NCBI GenBank assembly: GCA_030949705.1
Contig: JAUZSF010000003.1
Span: forward strand, 62,001 to 126,000
Direction of reading: 5' to 3'
Source of the DNA: Robiginitomaculum sp.
GTDB taxonomy: Bacteria > Pseudomonadota > Alphaproteobacteria > Caulobacterales > Maricaulaceae
DNA: 64,000 nt
Positions within the stretch are counted from its first letter, which is position 1; each line of letters starts with the position of its first letter. Made by a program: the position numbers and the translations under genes. The notes below the pieces were generated by a model that saw only the letters and a list, made by a program, of their open reading frames with translations, was not told where the DNA came from and ran no database searches. This document shows, piece after piece, positions 19,656-29,127 of this stretch.

Positions 19656-21442
19656 GCCCCCAGACTTGCCTCGGAAATTGCAAAGAGTAAAGCCGCCCCG
19701 GCATAAATATCACCGGTTTTGCCGGGAATGGCACTCAGCACGGTTTCGCCAAAATAGCGCGCCAGGGCAATACGGTCTTTGGCAAAGTGCTCTTCTTGAC
19801 CCACGTCCAACAGACGTCCGGCCGCCAGAGCTCCCAGCGCCAGAAAATAACCGCCAACGGTTTCACAGACGAGATTTTGATAAGGCGTTGCCGCCGCCAG
19901 CACATCGGCCTTGTCGCGTTCAGGGTCGCGCAGCCATTGCGTGGTTTCTTCCAGTGCGTTGAGCGCCGCTTCAAGACGCGCCCCAATGACCGGCAAATCA
20001 TCGCGGTCGGATCTGGCGCAGTCGGCAACAGCCTGGCGCATATCGGCGATCAGATCGCTCATGGGTTGGCCGCCCATCATGTTGAGTTTACGCCCGACCA
20101 GATCGATGGCCTGAATGCCATTTGTGCCTTCATAGATTGGGGTGATCCGTGCATCGCGATAATGTTGGGCGGCACCGGTCTCTTCGATATACCCCATACC
20201 GCCATGCACCTGCAGCGCCAGCGAGCTGACTTCGACCCCTACTTCGGAACCATAGGTCTTGGCCAAAGGCGTCAGTAACTCCTCTCGGGCTTTGGCCCGT
20301 TTTGCGGCCTCTTCCTCCTTCGTATGGGCCGCCCGGTCCGAAGCCATGGCACAGGCCAGACAGATGGAGCGCGCTGCGGCGATTTTTGCCTTCATGGTCA
20401 TCAGCATGCGGCGCACATCCGGATGGTGGATGATGGCGGCAGGATAATCCGGTGTATTGACCGCCCGGCCCTGGGTGCGCTCGCGGGCATAGGATAATGC
20501 CTGTTGATAGGCCCGCTCGGCAATGCCAACCCCTTGCGCCCCGACATTCAGGCGGGCCGAGTTCATCATGATAAACATCATCGCCATGCCTTGGCCCTCA
20601 TTGCCGATCAGCCAGCCTTTGGCCCCGCCATTGCCGCCATATTCCATGACACAGGTGGGGCTGGCATGAATGCCCAGTTTGTGTTCCACGCCAATGGCGC
20701 GCACATCATTGCGCGGCCCCGGTTCACCATCTTCATCCAGCAGGAATTTGGGCACCAGAAACAGGGACAGCCCCTTGGTGCCCGCCGGGGCATCCGGGGT
20801 GCGGGCCAGCACCAGATGAATGATATTGGGAGCACAATCATGTTCCCCCCAGGTAATAAAAATCTTTTGCCCATCAATCAGCCAGGAACCATCACCCGCC
20901 GGCTTGGCGGTGGTGCGCAATGCCCCCACATCTGAGCCAGCCTGGGGCTCGGTCAAATTCATACTGGCTGACCATTCCCCGCTTACCAGGCGGGGTAAAT
21001 ACAGGAATTTTTGTTTCTCTGTGCCAATATGGCTGAGTACTTCCAGCGCCCCCATGGTCAGCATCGGGCCAAGACCAAAGGCCATATTCGCCGATTGCAG
21101 CATCTCCTGAAAGGCCACGCCCAGGGCGTTTGGCAACCCCATGCCGCCATTGGCCTCGGCAATGGAGAGCCCCTGCCAGCCACCCTGGACAAATTGTGCA
21201 TAGGCATCCTTGAAACCGGGGGCGGTGGTCACCTCACCATCGCTAAATTTGGTACCAAACTGATCCGCGCTGTGATTAAGGGGGGCCAGAACGCCGGCGC
21301 AAAACTTGCCCCCTTCTTCCAGAATGGCTGCCGTCAGATCCGAAGACAAATCTTCAAATGCTCCCGTATCCGTCAGGCTTTCCAATGAGAGTACATCTTC
21401 CAGAATGAAACGCAGTTCTCGAACGGGGGCAGCATAGGTCAT
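19652..21442 (-). CDS. Acyl-CoA dehydrogenase, 596-residue FadE/DmdC-like type
   Basis: Paralogue of the 593-residue enzyme at 1266-3047 with the same N-terminal extension (YAAPVRELRFILEDVL) and C-terminal domain. NLTEPQAGSDVGALRTTAKP and TPIYEGTNGIQAIDLVGRK are present, the latter with the expected catalytic Glu. It introduces the 2,3 double bond in acyl-CoA, probably in fatty acid beta-oxidation. It is followed by and overlaps the methyltransferase gene. No regulator gene is adjacent, unlike its paralogue. Confidence 0.92.
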   Translation of the reverse strand: MTYAAPVRELRFILEDVLSLESLTDTGAFEDLSSDLTAAILEEGGKFCAGVLAPLNHSADQFGTKFSDGEVTTAPGFKDAYAQFVQGGWQGLSIAEANGGMGLPNALGVAFQEMLQSANMAFGLGPMLTMGALEVLSHIGTEKQKFLYLPRLVSGEWSASMNLTEPQAGSDVGALRTTAKPAGDGSWLIDGQKIFITWGEHDCAPNIIHLVLARTPDAPAGTKGLSLFLVPKFLLDEDGEPGPRNDVRAIGVEHKLGIHASPTCVMEYGGNGGAKGWLIGNEGQGMAMMFIMMNSARLNVGAQGVGIAERAYQQALSYARERTQGRAVNTPDYPAAIIHHPDVRRMLMTMKAKIAAARSICLACAMASDRAAHTKEEEAAKRAKAREELLTPLAKTYGSEVGVEVSSLALQVHGGMGYIEETGAAQHYRDARITPIYEGTNGIQAIDLVGRKLNMMGGQPMSDLIADMRQAVADCARSDRDDLPVIGARLEAALNALEETTQWLRDPERDKADVLAAATPYQNLVCETVGGYFLALGALAAGRLLDVGQEEHFAKDRIALARYFGETVLSAIPGKTGDIYAGAALLFAISEASLGA

Positions 21443-21552
21443 AACAAATTCCTCTATTGATTATGCCAATCTAGGTGGTGAGGCGTTACTGGAAAAGCGA
21501 TAATATCAATACGGCCCCTTTTCCTTAGTGAAAAACCGGCTAAACCAGCAGG

Positions 21553-21786
21553 ATGAGAAAACTACTCACCCCCCATGTGCGCTGGTGTTTGCATCGCGCC
21601 TTTGTCACCATGTTGATTGTCGGGCCAATACTGACTTTGATCAACCAATGGGAACGGCTTTGGCCGTTTGATCCTAACTGGTGGAAAGTGGTGCTGACCT
21701 TTGTTGTACCCTTTGCCGTATCCTTAAGTGGCTCTCTACCCCGCGGGGCAAAAGAGCCGGACCCGCCGTCGAATTCATACAATTGA
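21553..21786 (+). CDS. Small membrane protein, NrtS-like (nitrate/nitrite transporter NrtS family)
   Basis: 77 residues with two hydrophobic helices (roughly 16-33 and 45-62). The features VGPILTLINQWE and the KVVLTFVVPFAVSLSGSL block match the NrtS-type small transporters (GTVLTLINQ ... LTY-VPY-VS). In characterised systems NrtS helps nitrate/nitrite uptake. No nitrate assimilation genes are adjacent, so the function here is inferred from family resemblance only. It is in the divergent region opposite the acyl-CoA dehydrogenase. Confidence 0.7.
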   Translation: MRKLLTPHVRWCLHRAFVTMLIVGPILTLINQWERLWPFDPNWWKVVLTFVVPFAVSLSGSLPRGAKEPDPPSNSYN

Positions 21787-21913
21787 TAAGCTGACTTTCA
21801 GATAATTTTTACCAAGGCTTTTAGCAAGAGCGCAACCTTAACTGCTTACGATCCTACCACAACAAATATCCAAAAAAACCGGTGTTAATCCGGGACACGG
21901 GGTGGGGAATACG

Positions 21914-22984
21914 ATGAGGGCATGGGGGCGTTTGTGCGCGTGCATGATGGTGCTGCTGGCACCGACACTGGTCAAAGCAGAGGACCAGCCATCGCGATTT
22001 TATGCGGCCGGGGTGGTTGAATTTCAATATGATTCACAGACCGGACCAGGCGCTACCGATACGCTGAGCAACACCTCCGAACTGGCGCTGGGCCTGCGCC
22101 TTGGTAATGGTTTCAGTCTGGAAAGTACGCTGGTCTATGAGCCGGTCAGGGGAACTGCGGATAGTCAATATCTGGCCGCACAAGGTCTGTATGCAGAAAC
22201 CCTGATGGTGCAATATACCAGCGAAAATTTTACCCTTTTTGCCGGCAAGATAGATCCGGTTTTCGGCTTGGCCTGGGATCTGGCGCCTGGGCTCTATGGC
22301 ACAGAATTTGCCGAGGAATATCAACTGACCGAGCGGGTTGGCTTCGGCGCGGATGTCAATCTTGGGGGCGTGTTGGGGGCGAACCATTATGGTGAGCATA
22401 TTTTGTCCGCCAGCCTGTATCGCTCGGATACCAGCTTTCTTAGCGATTCACTTTTTACCCGTCGCGGTCATGTACACCATGATGATGGCGGGGCGGCCAA
22501 TACACAGGGACTTTCTTCATTTACCATTGCGCTGGATGGCATGGACATGCCGGGTCTGCCGGGCTTTGCCTATCATCTTGCCATTCGCAGCCAGGGGGCC
22601 GATGTCGGCAACTCCCGCCGGGAAAAAGGGGTGGTGGGTGGCATAACCTATGATCATGAATTGGCAGACGGCTATGAAATGGCCTTCATTGCCGAGGCCT
22701 CCCACATCTGGCATGCGGACGGGAAATTACACCATGAAGTGACCATCAGCACACTGGGGGCCAGCCTGTCCAAAAACGACTGGTCGGTGTCTGCTGATTA
22801 TTCGGCCCGAACCGTCAATACCAGGGCAACCCTGCCTAGCAGCCCTGACAGTCACCAGATCCAATTTTCCATTGGGCATGCTCTGGCCCATAACCTGGCG
22901 TGTGAGGCCGGTTGGAAACGCACATCACAAAGCGGTATCAATACCAATACGTTTGGCTTGCTGTTGTCTTTCACTTTTGGCTAG
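21914..22984 (+). CDS. Outer-membrane beta-barrel protein, porin-like
   Basis: 356 residues from the ATG at 21914 (a GTG at 21902 is less likely because a GGTGGGG motif sits correctly for the ATG). An N-terminal signal peptide ends near TLVKAEDQ. The mature part shows alternating aromatic/hydrophobic strands typical of barrels and ends in LLLSFTFG, close to the terminal aromatic signal for outer-membrane insertion. It resembles LbtU/phosphate-selective-type barrels in general pattern, but no specific ligand family is clear. Confidence 0.7.
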   Translation: MRAWGRLCACMMVLLAPTLVKAEDQPSRFYAAGVVEFQYDSQTGPGATDTLSNTSELALGLRLGNGFSLESTLVYEPVRGTADSQYLAAQGLYAETLMVQYTSENFTLFAGKIDPVFGLAWDLAPGLYGTEFAEEYQLTERVGFGADVNLGGVLGANHYGEHILSASLYRSDTSFLSDSLFTRRGHVHHDDGGAANTQGLSSFTIALDGMDMPGLPGFAYHLAIRSQGADVGNSRREKGVVGGITYDHELADGYEMAFIAEASHIWHADGKLHHEVTISTLGASLSKNDWSVSADYSARTVNTRATLPSSPDSHQIQFSIGHALAHNLACEAGWKRTSQSGINTNTFGLLLSFTFG

Positions 22985-23053
22985 GCCAGACCTCGGTTGT
23001 CATACCGTGTGGGAATAGGGTTGAAGTGTCAGGTTTATAAAGGAATTTTCCGA

Positions 23054-23782
23054 TCAGCTTTCCACCTTGGCGGCGGCTAAAATCGGTCCTTGTTCGTTGG
23101 CTTGCAACAGGATGGCGCAACCACCCTCTTCAGGCATGGGCAATACCATGCGGGTGTGCCCACCGGCCCAGTCAGCCAATTTGGTCAGTCCGGTGACCAT
23201 ATTGACCTGCAGCATTTTTTTACCCTTGTTTTCGCCGCCTTTGACCTCAATGCTTTGTGCGCCGGGTGTATAGGCCGCCATCCAGATGGCGGCCTTGTCA
23301 TTGGCAGAACCCGATATATCCAGCACCAGCTTGCCTTCTGCATTCAGATGCGCCTGAACCCGGGGGGCATCCGGGTCGAAGGTATTGGCGTTCTGCAATT
23401 GCTGTTCCACCGCTTTGCGAACTTTTTTCTCGCGCATGCCCTTATAGATTTTGCGCCCATCAATGATGATTTGCGGCGTATATACTCGCGGCGTTCCCAA
23501 CACCGTGCCATAGGCGTATTGGCGGGCAGTAAATTCTGGCATGGCAAAGGTATCGCGCCATCCCAGATAATCCCAATAATCCACCGCAAAGCTGAGTGCG
23601 ATGACGTCTTTTTGTGTCGATAAATCTGCCAGAAAAGCATTGGCCCGCGGACAGTTTGGACAGCCCTGTGAGGTAAACAGCTCGACCACGACCTCCCGGC
23701 CTGCCGGCGGATTATCCTGCGCATGGCCGACCATCGCCAGTACCAGAACGCCCATAAGGGCAAGAAGAGATCGTGCTATCAT
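23054..23782 (-). CDS. DUF1223 family exported thioredoxin-fold protein
   Basis: 242 residues with a signal peptide (to about residue 22, GHAQ) and a VVVELFTSQGCPNCPRANAF motif carrying a CxxC in a thioredoxin-like fold, followed by DYWDYLGWRDTFA and the VYTPQIIIDGR block characteristic of DUF1223. The CxxC suggests a periplasmic redox role, but the family's function is not established to my knowledge. It lies 67 bases downstream of acnA on the same strand, possibly co-transcribed. Confidence 0.88.
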   Translation of the reverse strand: MIARSLLALMGVLVLAMVGHAQDNPPAGREVVVELFTSQGCPNCPRANAFLADLSTQKDVIALSFAVDYWDYLGWRDTFAMPEFTARQYAYGTVLGTPRVYTPQIIIDGRKIYKGMREKKVRKAVEQQLQNANTFDPDAPRVQAHLNAEGKLVLDISGSANDKAAIWMAAYTPGAQSIEVKGGENKGKKMLQVNMVTGLTKLADWAGGHTRMVLPMPEEGGCAILLQANEQGPILAAAKVES

Positions 23783-23849
23783 CGCCCCATACTAATTGCC
23801 CAAATGAACACGTACAAATCAATTGGATGTGAAGCACATGGCGGGTGCA

Positions 23850-26528
23850 TTACGCCCGCGCAAGATTGCGCAACACGTAATGCAAAATACCACCATTGCG
23901 GAAATATTCCATTTCATCATCGGTATCGATCCGCACCAGCGCGTCAAAGCTTTGCTGGCTACCATCTGCACCGGTGATCTGCACGCTGACTTTTGATTGC
24001 GGATCAATGGCATCAAGCCCGTGAATGGTAATGGTTTCATCGCCGGTCAGGTTCAGGGCTTCACGATTAAGACCATCCAGGAATTGCAAGGGCAATACGC
24101 CCATACCGATCAAATTGGAACGGTGAATGCGTTCGAAACTTTCGACCAGAACGGCACGAACCCCCAACAGGCGCGTACCCTTGGCGGCCCAATCCCGCGA
24201 AGAGCCGGTGCCGTATTCCTTGCCGGCAATCACCACCAGCGGTACGCCTTCTTCGGCATATTGCATGGCGGCATCATAAATCGGCTCAACCTTGCCATCT
24301 GGGAAATGCTTGGCGAAGCCGCCTTCAACACCATTCAGCATCAGATTGCGAATACGGATATTAGCGAAAGTGCCGCGCATCATCACATTGTGATTGCCCC
24401 GGCGCGAACCATAGGAATTAAATTCACTGGGCGGCACCTGATGGGCACGCAGATATTCGCCGGCGGGACTGTTGGCGGTAATCGCACCGGCCGGGCTGAT
24501 ATGGTCGGTGGTGATGCTATCCCCGAAAAGCCCCAGAATGCGGGCATTTTCAATATCCTTTACCGGGGCAATATCCATGGTCATGCCCTCGAAAAATGGC
24601 GGATTCTGGATATAGGTCGAGGACGGGTTCCAGTCATAGGTCTCCCCGCCAGTAATTTCGATTTTCTGCCAGTGCTTATCGCCCTTAAAGACGTCGGCAT
24701 ACCGCTTGGCAAACATGTCCGGGGTTACGCAATTGCGTACCGTCTCGGCAATTTCATGGGTGCTTGGCCAGATATCGCGCAAGTAAACCGGGTTGCCGTC
24801 CTGATCTTCGCCCAGTGGGTCTTTGGTAATGTCAACCTTCAGCGAACCAGCAATGGCATAGGCCACCACCAGAGGCGGCGAAGCCAGATAGTTCGCCTTG
24901 ATATCCGGGCCGATACGGCCTTCGAAGTTACGGTTGCCCGACAAGACCGAGCACGACACAAGATCCCCATCCTTGATGGCCTTGGAGAACTGCGCCGGCA
25001 ATGGTCCGGAATTGCCGATACAGGTGGTGCAGCCATAGCCCACCAGATTAAAGCCAAGCGCATCCAGATCGTCCTGAAGACCAGCTTTTTCCAGATAATC
25101 GGTGACCACCTGTGAGCCAGGGGCCAAAGAGGTTTTCACCCAAGGTTTGACCTTCAGGCCCTTTTTCACCGCATTTCGGGCGAGCAAGCCAGCGCCCAGC
25201 ATCACCGACGGGTTGGAAGTATTGGTGCAGGACGTGATGGCAGCAATAAAAATATCGCCATGGCTCACGCTGTAATTTTCGCCCGGAATGGCTACAGAGG
25301 CATCCGCATCCCCGCCCTTGCCAAATACCTTGTCCATGGCCACGGCGAAGGCACTGGCCGCGTCATCCAGCGCGATGCGATCCTGTGGGCGTTTTGGCCC
25401 GGCGATCGAGGGCTTCACGGTACCCAGATCCAGGCTCAGTGTTTTGGTATAGTGTGGCTCAAGGCCACTTTCGCGCCACAAGCCTTGGGTCTTGGCATAA
25501 GTCTCTACCAGGGCAATGCGATCCGCATCACGGCCCGTGGCGGTCAGATAGGTAATGGTGTCTTTATCAATCGGGAAAAAGCCGCAAGTCGCCCCATATT
25601 CCGGAGCCATATTGGCCAGCGTCGCCTGATCTTCCAGTGACAGGTGATCCAGCCCGTCCCCATAAAACTCAACGAACTTACCAACCACACCAAGCTCGCG
25701 CAGCATTTGCACCACGGTTAGCACCAGATCGGTGGCCGTAGCCCCTTCGGGCATGGCCCCATGCAGCTTGAAGCCGACCACATCGGGGATCAGCATGGAG
25801 ATGGGCTGGCCCAGCATGGCTGCTTCGGCCTCGATACCGCCCACGCCCCAGCCCAGCGCCGAAAGGCCATTGATCATGGTGGTGTGACTGTCGGTACCGA
25901 CCAGTGTATCGGGATAGGCAAAGACCTCACCATCCTGTTCATTCGTCCAGACGGTTTGCGCCAGATATTCCAGATTGACCTGGTGGCAAATCCCGGCCCC
26001 CGGCGGCACGGCCCGAAAATTGGTAAAGGCAGTCGAGCCCCAGCGCAAAAACGCATAGCGTTCCTGATTGCGCTCAAACTCGCGGGCTACGTTTTTTTCA
26101 AAACTGTCTGCATGGCCAAAATTATCCACCATCACCGAGTGGTCGATCACCAGATCAACCGGCACTTGCGGGTTGATCACCTCGGCCCCGGCCCCCAGCG
26201 ATACCGCCGCATCACGCATGGCCGCCAGATCCACCACCGCCGGCACACCGGTAAAGTCCTGCATCAGCACCCGGGCCGGGCGAAAGGCAATTTCATGGTC
26301 CGATGAACGGGTATCCAGCCATTTTGCCACTGCCTCGATATCGGCCTTGGTCACCGTGCTGCCGTCTTCAAAACGCAGCAGATTTTCCAGAAGGACCTTT
26401 AGTGAAAACGGCAAGGATGAAATGCCCGTCAGGCCATTTTTTTCGGCCTCTTTCAGATCAAAATACGTATAGGTCTTGCCATCAGCATCCAGAGTGCGGC
26501 GGCAATTAAAGCTATCAAGAGAGGCCAT
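23850..26528 (-). CDS. acnA: Aconitate hydratase A
   Basis: 892 residues, full length for the AcnA/IRP1 type. The 4Fe-4S cluster cysteines are in SCTNTSNPSVMLGAG and GCTTCIGNSGPL. Other motifs include VGTDSHTTMINGLSALGWG and the swivel-domain YGTGSSRDWAAKGT. It interconverts citrate and isocitrate in the TCA cycle. It is transcribed divergently from ccmG across 170 bases. In many alphaproteobacteria acnA is divergent from a ccmABCDG operon; only ccmG is present here. Confidence 0.97.
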   Translation of the reverse strand: MASLDSFNCRRTLDADGKTYTYFDLKEAEKNGLTGISSLPFSLKVLLENLLRFEDGSTVTKADIEAVAKWLDTRSSDHEIAFRPARVLMQDFTGVPAVVDLAAMRDAAVSLGAGAEVINPQVPVDLVIDHSVMVDNFGHADSFEKNVAREFERNQERYAFLRWGSTAFTNFRAVPPGAGICHQVNLEYLAQTVWTNEQDGEVFAYPDTLVGTDSHTTMINGLSALGWGVGGIEAEAAMLGQPISMLIPDVVGFKLHGAMPEGATATDLVLTVVQMLRELGVVGKFVEFYGDGLDHLSLEDQATLANMAPEYGATCGFFPIDKDTITYLTATGRDADRIALVETYAKTQGLWRESGLEPHYTKTLSLDLGTVKPSIAGPKRPQDRIALDDAASAFAVAMDKVFGKGGDADASVAIPGENYSVSHGDIFIAAITSCTNTSNPSVMLGAGLLARNAVKKGLKVKPWVKTSLAPGSQVVTDYLEKAGLQDDLDALGFNLVGYGCTTCIGNSGPLPAQFSKAIKDGDLVSCSVLSGNRNFEGRIGPDIKANYLASPPLVVAYAIAGSLKVDITKDPLGEDQDGNPVYLRDIWPSTHEIAETVRNCVTPDMFAKRYADVFKGDKHWQKIEITGGETYDWNPSSTYIQNPPFFEGMTMDIAPVKDIENARILGLFGDSITTDHISPAGAITANSPAGEYLRAHQVPPSEFNSYGSRRGNHNVMMRGTFANIRIRNLMLNGVEGGFAKHFPDGKVEPIYDAAMQYAEEGVPLVVIAGKEYGTGSSRDWAAKGTRLLGVRAVLVESFERIHRSNLIGMGVLPLQFLDGLNREALNLTGDETITIHGLDAIDPQSKVSVQITGADGSQQSFDALVRIDTDDEMEYFRNGGILHYVLRNLARA

Positions 26529-26698
26529 GGGATCATCCTTTTTGTTTGCGCCGTGGTGCAGCGCAATAATCGGGAAGGACGCTGCCCGGCTGATGAGTCT
26601 AATTTACATTCCGTATTGCACAGCCAATGGCCCGGGTCTATTGATCTTGGGCGTTTTTGGCCAAGATTTGACACTCTTGCGATGACAAGGAGCCTGCA

Positions 26699-27235
26699 AT
26701 GCGTCGTTTACTCATTATTGTGCCGGTTCTGATCCTGTCCTCTCTGTTCGGGCTTTTTGTCGCCATGATCCTGCGTGGGGATAAAGGCCCTTCGGTTTCC
26801 CGGCTGATTGGGCAGGAGGCCGCCGTCTTTACGCTCGAATCTCTGGATGGTGCCAAGCCGGTAACCTTGGCCGATTATGCGGGTCAGCCGGTGGTGATCA
26901 ATTTCTTTGCCTCCTGGTGCACGCCGTGTCGTGCCGAACACCCGATCCTGATGGACCTGGCGGCGCAAGGCGTCACCATTATCGGCATCAATTACAAAGA
27001 CAAGCCCGAAGCTGCCCGCGCCTTTATTGAACAGCTGGGCAATCCGTTCGTCGCCATTGGCGAAGATGCCAATGGGCGCACTGGCATTGATTATGGTATC
27101 ACCGGCGTACCCGAAACCTTTGTGATCGGTGCTGATGGCAAAATACTGGCCAATTGGGCCAGCCCACTGGACCTTAGCATTGTCGAAAAACGTATTATGC
27201 CGGCCCTGAATTCTGCGCCCGCCCTCTCGGATTAA
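26699..27235 (+). CDS. ccmG: Thiol:disulfide interchange protein CcmG/DsbE
   Basis: 178 residues with an N-terminal membrane anchor (about residues 4-24) and a TlpA-like thioredoxin domain. The redox motif is NFFASWCTPCRAEHP (WCxPC), followed by IIGINYKDKPEAARAF and YGITGVPETFVI containing the cis-Pro. It reduces apocytochrome c cysteines in the periplasm before haem attachment. The usual partners ccmA, ccmB, ccmC and ccmD are not beside it. Confidence 0.93.
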   Translation: MRRLLIIVPVLILSSLFGLFVAMILRGDKGPSVSRLIGQEAAVFTLESLDGAKPVTLADYAGQPVVINFFASWCTPCRAEHPILMDLAAQGVTIIGINYKDKPEAARAFIEQLGNPFVAIGEDANGRTGIDYGITGVPETFVIGADGKILANWASPLDLSIVEKRIMPALNSAPALSD

Positions 27236-27257
27236 CCTGTCGATAAGGCTTCGTGCC

Positions 27258-27281
27258 TATGGTTAATTTAGATTAACCATA
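27258..27281. promoter_or_regulatory. Perfect inverted repeat upstream of a small protein gene
   Basis: TATGGTTAAT and its exact complement ATTAACCATA flank the 4-base centre TTAG. It lies 25 bases upstream of the ATG at 27307, a position suited to an operator. It includes TTAA-N6-TTAA, one base short of the CtrA spacing, so a CtrA site is doubtful. Confidence 0.55.
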
Positions 27282-27306
27282 AAGGGTGCCAGAAGGCAGT
27301 AACGAC

Positions 27307-27582
27307 ATGAAAGTCACCGGACAGTCATCTCTGATTGCGGCCCAGCAATTGGGCGTTCAGCGCTCCAATGCTGATGCCAAGGCCGCCTCGGCCGCTTTTT
27401 TTGCTGAACTGAGAAAAACAGCTCCGGCGGCCAGCGCCAATACGACCGCCCCAACCGCCGCCACGTCAACGCAAAGCGCCACAGCGGTTGCCCCCACAAT
27501 GCCGATGCGCGAGGCGCCCTTGCGTGCGGCACAGAGCGGCGCCCCTCTGCCACCGGGATCCTTGCTCAATATCGTGGTCTAG
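27307..27582 (+). CDS. Small Ala/Thr-rich protein of unknown function
   Basis: 91 residues from the ATG at 27307. The first 35 residues could be helical (SSLIAAQQLGVQRSNADAKA). The middle is a low-complexity Ala/Thr/Ser stretch, and the protein ends in PLPPGSLLNIVV, which looks like a deliberate short terminal motif. No signal peptide or membrane segment is present. Its stop overlaps the stop of convergent yciB by 4 bases. An unusual perfect palindrome sits just upstream. I do not recognise a family. Confidence 0.6.
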   Translation: MKVTGQSSLIAAQQLGVQRSNADAKAASAAFFAELRKTAPAASANTTAPTAATSTQSATAVAPTMPMREAPLRAAQSGAPLPPGSLLNIVV

Positions 27583-28133
27583 CTGGACTTTTCTGCGCTT
27601 TCATCGCGCATGTGTTTCATCATCAATGGCATGTTGGCAAAGGCAAAAACGAGGGTGAGTGGCAACAGGCCAAACACCTTGAAATCGACCCAGATATTTT
27701 CTGAAAAATTGCGCCAGATCAGCTCGTTCAGTACCGCCAACGCAACAAAAAAAGCGGCCCATCGCCAGCTTAGGGTACGCCACACCGCATCGGGCATTTC
27801 AAACGCACCGTCAAAAACCACTTTCAGGTAATACTGGCCAAAGGCCGCCCCGCCACCCAGGGCCATGGCAAACAGCAAATAGATCGCTGTCGGTTTCATC
27901 TTGATGAAGGTGCTGTTTTGGAAATACAGCGTCATGCTGCCAAAAAAGAGTACCAGCACTAATGTGATCACCGGCATGATGCGCAGGCGTTTTTCGCTCA
28001 GCCAGCTAAAGCCCAATGCCAATACCATGGCCACCATAAACAGGCCCGTTGCCCAGAATATGCCGGCAAATTTATAGGCTGCAAAAAAGATGACCAGCGG
28101 CCCCATATCCAGCAATAAGCGATTGTTTTTCAT
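27579..28133 (-). CDS. yciB: Inner-membrane septation protein A (YciB/IspZ family)
   Basis: 184 residues from the ATG at 28133, chosen because AAGGTG lies 6 bases upstream; longer starts at 28148 or 28160 are possible. It has about five transmembrane helices and family landmarks: LLLDMGPLVIFFAAYKFAG near the N-terminus, STFIKMKPTAIYLLFA in the middle and RNFSENIWVDFKVFGLLPLT near the end. The family affects envelope integrity and septation. It is downstream of ftsY and the EamA transporter, a common alphaproteobacterial arrangement. Confidence 0.92.
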   Translation of the reverse strand: MKNNRLLLDMGPLVIFFAAYKFAGIFWATGLFMVAMVLALGFSWLSEKRLRIMPVITLVLVLFFGSMTLYFQNSTFIKMKPTAIYLLFAMALGGGAAFGQYYLKVVFDGAFEMPDAVWRTLSWRWAAFFVALAVLNELIWRNFSENIWVDFKVFGLLPLTLVFAFANMPLMMKHMRDESAEKSS

Positions 28134-28161
28134 TGAACGCACCTTCATAATTACCACCACA

Positions 28162-28290
28162 TGTCATTACCGGACTTGTTCCGGTAATCCAGGTCAGCCA
28201 ACCCGTCTCATCCTGAGGCGCGAACCCCGGACATGATCCGGAGGAAGCCGCAAAGGATGGATTGCCCGAACCAGTCGGGCAATGACAATT
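28162..28290. repeat. Mosaic of extragenic palindromic repeats, copy 2 region
   Basis: Three palindromes are packed between yciB and the EamA gene. ATTACCGG-ACTTGTT-CCGGTAAT is at 28166-28188 (the same element as at 4351). A long imperfect hairpin with outer stem CATCCT/AGGATG (28209-28259) contains CCGG-ACATGAT-CCGG. ATTGCCCGA-ACCAG-TCGGGCAAT is at 28261-28283. No T-run follows any of them. Confidence 0.75.
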
Positions 28291-28295
28291 GAGTC

Positions 28296-29127
28296 CTACC
28301 CGCCCAGCTGCATGAATATCAGCCCGGCGGCAAGAGCCAGGGCCGCAAAAATACGCCGTCTGCCAAAATTTTCGTGCAAAATAAACACCCCCATCAGGGC
28401 GGCAAAGACTACACTGGTTTCGCGCAAGGCCGTGATTTCGCTGACATCGGCCAGCCGCAAGGCAATAAGGCTAAGACCATAGCCAACAAAGCTCATCACC
28501 CCGGCGATCATGGCACTGCGCCATTGTGCGCGGCAAGCGCGAACAAACCGCCCCCGGCGCATCAAGATCGCCGTCAGGGTGACCGGAAAGGCCTCGATGG
28601 CAAAAAACCATACCACATAGCTGATCCCGCTGGCCGCGGCCTTGGCCCCGGCCCCGTCATTGACCGTATAGGCCCCGATGGTGAAGGCGGTCAGCAAAGC
28701 CCACAAAAGCGCGCTGCGGTGCGCCGGACTGGCACTTTTGCGAAACTGGGTCAGCGCCAGTGAGGCAATAAAAAGTCCGGCCAGCTTTATGGGTGGAAAA
28801 CTTTCGCCCAGCAACACCGCCGCCCCGATGGCGGTCAGCAATACCGAGGTGCCGCGCATCACCGGATAAACGGCGGAAAAATCCCCGTGCTTGAAGGCGC
28901 GGATGGTGGCCATCTGATAGGCCCAGTGAAAGGCAATGCCAATGGCCAGATGCTTGGCCGCCAGCGGCGTTAACGGGGCCACAAAAAAACAATAAGGGCA
29001 TGGCGATGATGCCCGAAGTCAGGTTGATCAAAGCGCGGTTGACCAGTCGGTCGCCGGCCTGTTTGACCACCAGATTAACGCTGGCGTGAAACACCGCGCT
29101 GATCAGGATGAGGACAATGGCCAGCAT
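28296..29127 (-). CDS. EamA-family (DMT) transporter, one frameshift
   Basis: A drug/metabolite-type transporter with about ten hydrophobic helices (two EamA repeats). The N-terminal part reads MLAIVLILISAVFHASVNLV and the C-terminal part ends in AGLIFMQLGG. The two parts are in different frames around a 7-base A/T run (28983-28989); removing one base joins MPLLFF to VAPLTPLAAKHLAIG and yields 276 residues, normal for the family. The substrate is unknown. The ATG directly follows the ftsY stop codon, so the genes are co-translated. Confidence 0.85.

Noticed and set aside
27258..27281. CtrA binding site
   Set aside because: The TTAA half-sites are 6 bases apart, not 7, and the symmetry of the 10-base arms points to a different dimeric binder.
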